Positions 1-5,112 of a stretch of 5,112 nt of DNA are shown one piece after another (the first letter of the stretch is position 1; each line of letters starts with the position of its first letter). A program made the translations under genes and the position numbers. The stretch spans positions 1-5,112 of the forward strand of contig CALHWR010000094.1 of NCBI GenBank assembly GCA_938036665.1. The letters are read 5' to 3'. The notes beneath the pieces are model-generated. The model saw nothing but the letters and a program-made list of their open reading frames with translations, did not search any database and was not told where the DNA came from. Source of the stretch: an uncultured Collinsella sp. (GTDB taxonomy: Bacteria > Actinomycetota > Coriobacteriia > Coriobacteriales > Coriobacteriaceae).

Positions 1-311
1 TCGGTGTTCCAGCCCGGGCCGGCGGGCACCACGTCCACGTGGCAGATGGTCGCGAGCTGCTTGTCGCCGCGGCCAGGAATATCGGCAATGCCCACATAGC
101 CCTCGTCGTCGCTCGTCTGATAGCCGAGCTTCTGCGCGATGCCGAGCGCACAGTCGAGCGCGTCACGGACCGGGCGGCCAAACGGCGCGCCGGGCTCTGC
201 ATCGGCAGAAACTGCCACGGACGGATAGCTCACCAGCTGCTCGATATCGGCGACGACATCTTCCCAGACCTCGTCGACATACTCGGCGACGCTCTGCTCC
301 ACCTGATTCAT
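1..311 (-). CDS. M20-family metallopeptidase, Sapep/PepV-like dipeptidase (N-terminal part only)
   Basis: Only the first 103 codons lie in the window; the gene continues past the left edge. Seen: the segment HVDVVPAGPGW at residues 91-101 matches the first metal-binding motif of M20 peptidases (HxDVVPxG), where the His is a metal ligand and the Asp supports catalysis. The N-terminal helix (VWEDVVADIEQLVSYPSV) and the GAPFGRPVRDAL stretch at about 41-52 resemble the Sapep/PepV branch of Mn/Zn-dependent cytoplasmic dipeptidases. These release amino acids from dipeptides or remove N-terminal residues from short peptides. No signal peptide is visible, so a cytoplasmic location is inferred. The ATG start is well supported by AAGGAGGTC at 316-324, six bases upstream. 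It lies downstream of the HAD phosphatase gene on the same strand, separated by a 54-bp gap that contains a perfect palindrome. The second metal-binding half is outside the window, so dipeptidase versus another M20 amidase cannot be settled here. Confidence 0.85.
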   Translation of the reverse strand, partial: MNQVEQSVAEYVDEVWEDVVADIEQLVSYPSVAVSADAEPGAPFGRPVRDALDCALGIAQKLGYQTSDDEGYVGIADIPGRGDKQLATICHVDVVPAGPGWNT

Positions 312-329
312 GGACGACCTCCTTACCAA

Positions 330-355
330 TGAGCGGCGAGCGCGCTCGCCGCTCA
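330..355. repeat. Perfect 26-bp GC-rich palindrome between two minus-strand genes
   Basis: The arms GAGCGGCGAGCG and CGCTCGCCGCTC abut with no spacer, and one flanking T/A pair extends them to 26 bp. As RNA this would fold into about 11 G/C-rich pairs closed by a 4-base GCGC loop. It sits 10 bp after the HAD gene stop and 5 bp before the M20 gene's AAGGAGG site (minus-strand direction). No T-run follows (TTGGTAAGGAGG comes next), so it does not meet the usual intrinsic-terminator pattern. An intercistronic stability or processing hairpin, a U-less terminator or a dimer-binding operator are all possible. Confidence 0.6.
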
Positions 356-365
356 CATTACGTCA

Positions 366-1028
366 TTAGATAGCGAAAAGTTTAGCAAGCTCGGCCACCG
401 AGTGCACCACCGCATCGGCACCCGCCGCCTCGTGCTCGCCCGGCGCCGCCGCGCCCGAATAGATGCCGATGCACGGCACGCCCATTGCGTGCGCGCCCTC
501 CACATCGTTAAAGCGATCGCCGATCATCACGGCATCGTCGGCCGTCGCGCCGAGCGCCGCCAGGGCATCGCGGACCGAATCGGCCTTGGTCTCGCGTCCC
601 TGCGGCGGATTCATGCCAATCACCGCCTCAAACTGAGAGAGCCCGAGCTCATGCACCATGTCGATGCACTTGGCCTCCATGCGCGACGTCGCCACGGCCA
701 TACGTTTGCCTTGGGCGACCAACCCATCCAGCAGCTCGGGGACCCCATTGAACACGGGATACTCCTCCGGTCCCAGTTCATCAAAAAAGGCGCGGTACTC
801 ATCGGCCACCACAAGCGACTCCTCGCGGGAAAAGCCGTAAAAGTCGTGAAAGCTCTTCCACAGGGGCGGCCCGATCATGCGGCGCAGATCACCCATCTGC
901 GTCTCCGAAAACCCGCGCGCAGCCAGCGTCTTGCGCGTCGAGGTCATCACTGCCCGACCCGTATCGGCCACCGTGCCGTCAAAATCGAACAGCACGACCG
1001 GCCGCTCGCAAAGTTGCAATGCCGCCAT
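366..1028 (-). CDS. HAD-superfamily hydrolase, Gph/phosphoglycolate-phosphatase-like
   Basis: A 220-residue cytoplasmic phosphatase of the HAD-IA type. All four HAD motifs are visible: motif I FDFDGTVADT (nucleophile D15, acid/base D17), motif II VATSR (T114/S115), motif III Lys K148 in RETKADSV, and motif IV MIGDRFNDVEGA (D171, D175 as Mg ligands). Between motifs I and II lies a helical cap (about 25-95) containing IGPPLWKSF, a pattern seen in Gph-like phosphatases and related 5'-nucleotidases. The chemistry is phosphomonoester hydrolysis through a phospho-aspartate. The substrate cannot be read from sequence; phosphoglycolate, a nucleotide or a sugar phosphate are possible. I chose the ATG at 1028 because AGAAGGG lies a few bases upstream and it places the nucleophile at the usual distance from the N-terminus. 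An in-frame GTG at 1061 would add 11 residues with a poor ribosome site. The gene is divergent from degV and upstream of the M20 gene. Confidence 0.9.
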   Translation of the reverse strand: MAALQLCERPVVLFDFDGTVADTGRAVMTSTRKTLAARGFSETQMGDLRRMIGPPLWKSFHDFYGFSREESLVVADEYRAFFDELGPEEYPVFNGVPELLDGLVAQGKRMAVATSRMEAKCIDMVHELGLSQFEAVIGMNPPQGRETKADSVRDALAALGATADDAVMIGDRFNDVEGAHAMGVPCIGIYSGAAAPGEHEAAGADAVVHSVAELAKLFAI

Positions 1029-1076
1029 CGGCACCCTTCTTCCCCAGTTGATGATTTCCACACCACCGCTTCAAAC

Positions 1077-1098
1077 TGTTGACTATTCAACAATTGAA
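1077..1098. promoter_or_regulatory. Putative operator: alternating TTGA/TCAA half-sites
   Basis: Two interlocked inverted repeats share their middle half-site. TGTTGA-ctat-TCAACA (1077-1092) is a 6-bp inverted repeat with a 4-base gap, and TTCAA-caa-TTGAA (1086-1098) is a 5-bp repeat with a 3-base gap. The half-sites alternate TTGA, TCAA, TTGA at 7-8 bp spacing in the AT-rich gap between the divergent HAD and degV genes, which is where a shared regulator would bind. No regulator gene is in the window and I cannot assign a family. Confidence 0.4.
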
Positions 1099-1120
1099 CC
1101 TAGCAATGTAGAGCAACTCC

Positions 1121-1128
1121 ACTATACT
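1121..1128. promoter_or_regulatory. Overlapping divergent -10 candidates for degV and the HAD gene
   Basis: ACTATACT contains TATACT on the plus strand (1123-1128) and TATAGT on the minus strand (1126-1121). Each matches the TATAAT consensus at 5 of 6 positions. On the plus strand a start near 1135 would give a roughly 50-base leader to degV. On the minus strand the leader to the HAD ATG at 1028 would be roughly 85 bases and would include the TTGA/TCAA repeats. Neither has a good -35 at 16-18 bp (plus strand CTAGCA; minus strand TTCTGA). TTGACT at 1079 has no convincing partner at normal spacing. Promoter assignment is tentative. Confidence 0.35.
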
Positions 1129-1184
1129 TGTCGCACTTTGCTTTCAGAAGGCGGCGCTGCCGCGCCCCAACGAAAGGTGCAATT

Positions 1185-2045
1185 ATGTCTTTTGCCATCA
1201 TAACCGACTCCACGTCGGACATCTCCCCCGCCCGTGCCCAAGAGCTCGGCATTTACGTGATTCCGCTGCATGTGATTATCGAGGGCGAGGACCTGCTCGA
1301 CCAGGTGCAGATTACCGCCGAGGAATACGTCGCCCGCATGGCCGGCTCCGAGCAGCTGCCGCACACCTCGCAGCCGAGCGCCGGCGAGTTCAAGGCGCTG
1401 TTTGACCGCGTACGCGCCGATGGCCACGACAGCGCGATCTTTATCTCGCTGTGCAGCGAGTGGTCCGCCTGCTATTCCAACGCATGCCTGGTCGCCGAGA
1501 CCCACGAGCTCGACGTGCGCTGCATCGATTCGCGCACCGGCTCGGGCGCCGAGGGCCTGCTGGTGGAGTACGCGCTTGCCATGCGCGAGGACGGCCGCAG
1601 CTTGGACGAGACCGAGGCGCAGATCCGTGCGACGCTGCCCGACGCCCACCTGCTGTTGATTCCCCGCACGCTCGAGAACCTGGTCAAAAACGGCCGCGCC
1701 CCCAAGCTCGCCGGCCAGCTGACGCAGATGCTCAACATTCGCCTGGCCGTTTCGCCGGAGTGGAAATCGGGCGAGATCAAGGCAATCAAAAAGGGCCGCG
1801 GCGCCAAGCGCATCGTCGCCAACACCATGGCAGATTGCCTCGCGTTTTTGGACGAGCACCCGGGCTCAAGCGTGCGCGTGCTCACGACCGGCGCCGCCGA
1901 GGAGCAGGAACTTGTCAACGAGGCGCTCGCGGGCCAGGACTACGTAGACGCCGGCACTGGCCCCATCGGCTGCACCATCGCCACCCACGTAGGCGTCGAT
2001 GCCATCGCCATCAGCTACTGCCCCCGCTACCAGCCCATCCACTAG
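1185..2045 (+). CDS. DegV family protein (fatty-acid-binding, FakB-like)
   Basis: A 286-residue protein, the normal length for DegV/FakB proteins. In characterised members these bind one fatty acid and present it to the kinase FakA for acyl-phosphate formation. Seen: N-terminal AIITDSTSDIS (4-14), the head-group loop TSQPSAGEF (61-69), the IDSRTGSGAEGLL segment (114-126), PRTLENLVKNGRAP (160-173), NIRLAVSPEWKSGEIKAIKKGRGAKRI (two adjoining parts, 184-210) and the C-terminal GPIGCTIATHVGVDAIAISY region with H268. The usual S-G-T of the second head-group loop reads S94-A95-C96 here (FISLCSEWSACYSNA, two adjoining parts), which is a notable change. ATG 1185 is preferred because AAAGGTG lies just upstream; an in-frame TTG at 1128 would run through the probable promoter. 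No FakA kinase is nearby. It is the only plus-strand gene and converges on the toxin gene. The family is confident; the lipid ligand is inferred. Confidence 0.93.
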   Translation: MSFAIITDSTSDISPARAQELGIYVIPLHVIIEGEDLLDQVQITAEEYVARMAGSEQLPHTSQPSAGEFKALFDRVRADGHDSAIFISLCSEWSACYSNACLVAETHELDVRCIDSRTGSGAEGLLVEYALAMREDGRSLDETEAQIRATLPDAHLLLIPRTLENLVKNGRAPKLAGQLTQMLNIRLAVSPEWKSGEIKAIKKGRGAKRIVANTMADCLAFLDEHPGSSVRVLTTGAAEEQELVNEALAGQDYVDAGTGPIGCTIATHVGVDAIAISYCPRYQPIH

Positions 2046-2060
2046 GGGCACCTTTACCTC

Positions 2061-2123
2061 TTGCGGTGGAATAGGGACTGTTTTTGGCTTATTAGCCGCC
2101 AATCAATCCCTATTCCACCGCAA
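2061..2123. repeat. 63-bp inverted-repeat element between convergent genes (REP/MITE-like or bidirectional hairpin)
   Basis: The outer arms are perfect 17-bp inverted repeats: TTGCGGTGGAATAGGGA at 2061-2077 and its complement at 2107-2123. A 29-base centre contains a second nested pair, TTGGC (2084-2088) with GCCAA (2098-2102). The element fills most of the 93-bp gap between the degV stop and the yafQ stop, so it could halt transcription from both sides. However, neither strand has a T-run after the stem (CTTAGAAAT on one side, GAGGTAAAG on the other), so it is not a standard intrinsic terminator. Perfect long arms in an intergenic space resemble dispersed palindromic repeats (REP-like or short MITE-like). 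Copy number in the genome is unknown from this window. Confidence 0.75.
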
Positions 2124-2138
2124 CTTAGAAATCGGCAA

Positions 2139-2447
2139 TCAGCCCTGCGGGCCCTGGAACAGCTCCTCATGCGAGCCCATTCTGACCAGCCGGATCACAG
2201 GATTAGTCTTATGCGGTAAGTAGAGAACGACCACGTCGACCAAGCCATCGGATAGGTGGAAATCGATGTGGCCGTTGTAGTTTCCGCCCGGGTTTGAAAG
2301 CTCATGGGCGCCATATTCCGCGGGAAGCGAGCCGTGAGCTGCAAGCTCTGCGACTGCCGCCTTAAACTCACTCTTTAGCTGCGGATGCATGCGCATCGTT
2401 CGTTTGTAGTCCGCCCTAAATTGAGCCTCGACTTTAATCTCGAACAT
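2139..2447 (-). CDS. YafQ-family type II toxin (RelE/ParE fold mRNA interferase)
   Basis: A 102-residue protein with the layout of YafQ-type ribosome-dependent endoribonucleases, which cut mRNA in the ribosomal A site and arrest growth when free of antitoxin. Seen: N-terminal helices (about 8-37), then LPAEYGAHEL (41-50), NPGGNYNGHIDFHLSDG (52-68), VVVLYL (72-77) and the C-terminal RLVRMGSHEELF (86-97). The histidines H48, H60/H64 and H93 and the phenylalanine F97 are placed like the active-site His and Phe residues of E. coli YafQ, so the toxin looks intact. It follows the antitoxin stop by only 2 bp, and its ribosome site (GAGGAA) overlaps the antitoxin's last codons, so translation is probably coupled. 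The YafQ versus general RelE label is well supported by the GSHEELF ending; cleavage specificity is not readable. Confidence 0.92.
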   Translation of the reverse strand: MFEIKVEAQFRADYKRTMRMHPQLKSEFKAAVAELAAHGSLPAEYGAHELSNPGGNYNGHIDFHLSDGLVDVVVLYLPHKTNPVIRLVRMGSHEELFQGPQG

Positions 2448-2449
2448 CG

Positions 2450-2749
2450 CTATTCCTCATCGAGGAATGACATAAGCTCATCAGCGTTGTTGAATGACGG
2501 GCTATCGTCCGGCAAAATCCCCAACTCATGAGCCTCGGCGATCACCATGGCACGCCTCGTCGCCTCGTTGGGCACCTCCGCCCTTCCTACAATCTCAAAA
2601 GGAATCTTTCGCTGATTTACAAGCTGCCGAACGGCAAGATTGAGATAGGAATTGAGGCTGAGGCCGACCGAATCCAAGAACTCAGTCGCCTGTTCCTTGA
2701 GCCCCTCTTCGATGCGAACCGTCGTAGGCTTAACCGTTGCAGTAGACAT
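2450..2749 (-). CDS. RelB/DinJ-family antitoxin
   Basis: A 99-residue partner of the downstream YafQ-like toxin. Residues 8-13 (PTTVRI) form the expected beta strand of a ribbon-helix-helix DNA-binding fold, followed by helices at about 15-27 and 31-46 (SLNSYLNLAVRQLV). This arrangement is typical of RelB/DinJ antitoxins, in which dimers bind the operator. The acidic C-terminal half (DDSPSFNNADELMSFLDEE) is the usual toxin-wrapping region that proteases degrade under stress. The ATG start has GAGGAGGTC upstream at 2754-2762. The repeated half-sites directly upstream (2775-2829) fit autoregulation by antitoxin alone or the complex, as is known for this family. The pair is visibly more AT-rich than the neighbouring tgt and degV genes, which suggests acquisition as a module. 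Confidence 0.92.
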   Translation of the reverse strand: MSTATVKPTTVRIEEGLKEQATEFLDSVGLSLNSYLNLAVRQLVNQRKIPFEIVGRAEVPNEATRRAMVIAEAHELGILPDDSPSFNNADELMSFLDEE

Positions 2750-2774
2750 ACGCGACCTCCTCGCCTCGTCTTTT

Positions 2775-2829
2775 GCATCAGTATACCCCGTTTTGATGGC
2801 ATACTGATGTTAAATAGCATCAGTATGCC
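2775..2829. promoter_or_regulatory. Toxin-antitoxin operator with three CATCAGTAT half-sites
   Basis: GGCATACTGATG (2798-2809) and CATCAGTATGCC (2818-2829) are a perfect 12-bp inverted repeat with an 8-base gap. A third copy, GCATCAGTATACC (2775-2787), lies nearer the antitoxin start. The CATCAGTAT cores begin at 2776 and 2818 in the same orientation, 42 bp apart, with the inverted copy at 2801-2809 between them. The location directly before relB and overlap with the likely -10 box are as expected for repression by a ribbon-helix-helix antitoxin. Confidence 0.7.
2780..2785 (-). promoter_or_regulatory. Probable -10 box of the toxin-antitoxin operon
   Basis: The minus strand reads TATACT, 5 of 6 to consensus, and would start transcription near 2773, about 24 bases before the antitoxin ATG. 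The box lies inside the third operator half-site, so bound repressor would block it. The -35 position 17 bp upstream reads ATCAGT, a poor match that falls within another half-site. A second minus-strand TATAGT at 2844-2839 is an alternative upstream start. Confidence 0.4.
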
Positions 2830-2861
2830 GTTCACATTACTATAACAACAGTCACGGCGCC

Positions 2862-3620
2862 CTACATCAGCCCGCTCAGGGCGATGTCGACGGCTTCGTT
2901 GAGGTCGTCGGTGATATGCACGAGCTCGGGATCGAGCGGGCTGATCATACCGGCGTCCATCACCGGGCCGTTGAGCCAGTCGAACAGGCCCTGCCAGTAC
3001 TCGGTTCCCACCAAAACGAGCGGCATGCGCTTGACCTTGTGTGTCTGCACCAGCGTGAGCACCTCAAACATTTCGTCGAGCGTACCAAAACCTCCGGGAA
3101 ACACGATGGCACCCGAGCTGTATTTGACGAACATGGTCTTGCGCACAAAGAAGTAACGGAAGTCCATGCCGAGGTTCACGTATTTATTGAGCCCCTGCTC
3201 GTGCGGCAATTCAATGCCCAGGCCAACTGACTTGCCGTTGACACTCGCCGCTCCCCTGTTGGCCGCCTCCATGATGCCGGGACCGCCGCCGGTGATAACC
3301 GCCACGCCGCGCTGGGCGATTTTGCGCCCGACGGTGCGCGCCGCCTTGTAAAGCGGATCGGTCTTGGGCGTGCGGGCGCTACCGAAGATGGTCACCGCAG
3401 GACCAAGCTCGGCAAGCGCGCCGAAGCCATCGACAAACTCGGCCTGAATGCGCAGCACGCGCCACGGATCGGCATGCAACCAGTCGGTCGACTCCTCGGG
3501 CGCCAGCAGGTTGGCGTAGGTGTTGTCCTTAGGAATCATGGGACCGCGCATGACCACGGGACCGCGTCGGTACGTCTCGTCGTAGGCCGGCTCGCCCTCG
3601 ACGTTCTCATTCTTAATCAT
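2862..3620 (-). CDS. LOG family protein (nucleoside 5'-monophosphate phosphoribohydrolase-like, TIGR00730 type)
   Basis: A 252-residue Rossmann-type protein. Seen: AVTIFGSART (75-84) as the first strand and loop, VAVITGGGPGIMEAANRGA (106-124) as the nucleotide-binding loop, FFVRKTMF (157-164), and VFPGGFGTLDEMFE (173-186), the signature PGGxGTxxE with catalytic Glu at about E183. Characterised relatives hydrolyse AMP or cytokinin-type nucleotides to base plus ribose 5-phosphate. Bacterial members often act in nucleotide turnover, so cytokinin production should not be assumed. The first 70 or so residues form an N-terminal extension seen in the longer LOG proteins. The ATG at 3620 has AGGAG closely upstream. 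A TTG at 3692 would extend the frame through a terminator hairpin and is rejected. It follows tgt on the same strand, with that terminator between them, and the toxin-antitoxin operon comes after it. Confidence 0.9.
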   Translation of the reverse strand: MIKNENVEGEPAYDETYRRGPVVMRGPMIPKDNTYANLLAPEESTDWLHADPWRVLRIQAEFVDGFGALAELGPAVTIFGSARTPKTDPLYKAARTVGRKIAQRGVAVITGGGPGIMEAANRGAASVNGKSVGLGIELPHEQGLNKYVNLGMDFRYFFVRKTMFVKYSSGAIVFPGGFGTLDEMFEVLTLVQTHKVKRMPLVLVGTEYWQGLFDWLNGPVMDAGMISPLDPELVHITDDLNEAVDIALSGLM

Positions 3621-3635
3621 GGGTACTCCTATCGA

Positions 3636-3684
3636 GAAAAAGAAAAGCGGGCGGGGGCGACGCCATGCGCCAAACACCCGCCCG
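3636..3684 (-). terminator. Intrinsic terminator between tgt and the LOG gene
   Basis: Read on the minus strand, CGGGCGGG (3684-3677) pairs perfectly with CCCGCCCG (3655-3648). An inner GGCG/CGCC pair (3671-3668 with 3659-3656) lies across a 5-base bulge, and the tail is CTTTTCTTTTTCTC (3647-3634). This is the clearest terminator in the window. It would end tgt transcription about 150 bases past the tgt stop. The T-run ends only a few bases before the AGGAG site of the LOG gene, leaving no room for a promoter between them. Confidence 0.85.
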
Positions 3685-3806
3685 AACATCAACTATTCGG
3701 TATGGTACCCACGTTGCATCAAGCGCTTGCAAGGCATCGGTCAGCGGTCGCGCAGCCGGCGTCAGCGAATGTGACGAGCAGCTGCCGCTCAACCTTTGCC
3801 GTTGCC

Positions 3807-3823
3807 CACGCTCTGCAAGCGTG
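3807..3823 (-). other. Small hairpin just after the tgt stop
   Basis: On the minus strand CACGCT-TGCAG-AGCGTG forms a 6-bp stem with a 5-base loop, 10 bases beyond the tgt stop codon. No T-run follows (GGCAACGGCAAAGG), so it is probably not a terminator itself. It may protect the 3' end of the tgt message or be chance. Confidence 0.3.
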
Positions 3824-3833
3824 CCTGTCGCCC

Positions 3834-4973
<1,140 letters not shown>

Positions 4974-5010
4974 AAACTGGAACTCCTTGGTTGTGGTTCA
5001 TACGCAGACC

Positions 5011-5016
5011 ATTATA
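5011..5016 (-). promoter_or_regulatory. -10 box of the tgt promoter
   Basis: The minus strand reads a perfect TATAAT. Transcription would start near 5004, giving a leader of about 30 bases that carries AAGGAG before the tgt ATG. The -35 position at 17 bp reads CGGTGC, a weak match, so activity may rest on the -10 or on an activator. The sequence further right (5020-5112) is AT-rich at its end and shows no gene I can support. Confidence 0.55.
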
Positions 5017-5112
5017 CGGGCAACCCGCAAGAAGCACCGACTCGACAGAAACTGGCGCAAAGGGGGCAGCAAACAAAATAAATGGCACCAATAAAATCGT
5101 GATTTTTTTTAA

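Noticed and set aside
1029..1061. GTG start for the HAD gene (11 extra residues)
   Set aside because: No good ribosome site, while ATG 1028 has AGAAGGG at suitable spacing and a family-typical N-terminus.
402..1082. Long plus-strand open frame (226 codons) opposite the HAD gene
   Set aside because: Arg/His-rich composition without family motifs, lying antisense to a gene with all four HAD motifs; typical of GC-rich shadow frames.
1128..1184. TTG start for degV (19 extra residues)
   Set aside because: The extension is Arg-rich, overlaps the likely promoter, and the ATG at 1185 has AAAGGTG and the canonical DegV beginning.
1122..1859. Minus-strand open frame opposite degV
   Set aside because: No recognisable domain, and it overlaps a clear DegV gene along its length; it also runs through the degV ribosome site and promoter region.
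3621..3692. Upstream TTG start for the LOG gene (24 extra residues)
   Set aside because: It would translate the terminator stem and its T-run (giving Phe-Phe-Phe), whereas ATG 3620 has AGGAG in place.
4974..5001. Upstream ATG at 5001 in the tgt leader as a leader peptide
   Set aside because: It has no ribosome site, is out of frame with tgt and sits almost at the predicted transcript start.
5093..5106. AAAATC-GT-GATTTT hairpin followed by T residues, as a possible plus-strand terminator
   Set aside because: After allowing a realistic loop only about five A/T-rich pairs remain, too weak, and no plus-strand gene precedes it.

Overview
The window looks like chromosomal DNA of a GC-rich actinobacterium with strong Shine-Dalgarno sites (AAGGAGG-type). 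Gene content and protein flavour (DegV-family protein, LOG protein, Sapep/PepV-like M20 dipeptidase, HAD phosphatase, a bacterial Tgt) suggest a gut Coriobacteriia member, most likely Collinsella or a close relative. That assignment is inference from sequence style, not a database match.

Layout, left to right. (1) 1-311, minus: the first 103 codons of an M20 metallopeptidase that runs off the left edge. (2) 330-355: a perfect GC-rich palindrome in the gap behind the next gene. (3) 366-1028, minus: a HAD-superfamily phosphatase with all four motifs. (4) 1029-1184: a divergent regulatory region with overlapping -10 candidates on the two strands and a cluster of alternating TTGA/TCAA half-sites. 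(5) 1185-2045, plus: a DegV-family fatty-acid-binding protein, the only plus-strand gene. (6) 2061-2123: a 63-bp element with perfect 17-bp inverted arms between convergent genes. (7) 2139-2749, minus: a RelB/DinJ-type antitoxin followed 2 bp later by a YafQ-family toxin, with a three-half-site operator at 2775-2829. This block is visibly more AT-rich than its surroundings. (8) 2862-3620, minus: a LOG-family protein. (9) 3636-3684: a strong intrinsic terminator squeezed against the LOG ribosome binding site. (10) 3834-4973, minus: tgt, the tRNA-guanine transglycosylase, with a consensus TATAAT upstream at 5011-5016.

Most genes are independent housekeeping or metabolic units rather than one pathway. 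Tgt modifies tRNA anticodons. LOG hydrolyses nucleoside monophosphates. The HAD enzyme dephosphorylates an unknown small substrate. DegV probably carries fatty acids to a kinase that is not in the window. The M20 enzyme cleaves dipeptides. The toxin-antitoxin pair is the accessory part. I found no RNA genes, CRISPR array, transposase or clearly novel multi-gene system. The points most worth a second look are non-coding: the inverted-repeat element at 2061-2123, the terminator in the LOG leader, the TA operator geometry and the HAD/degV divergent control region.
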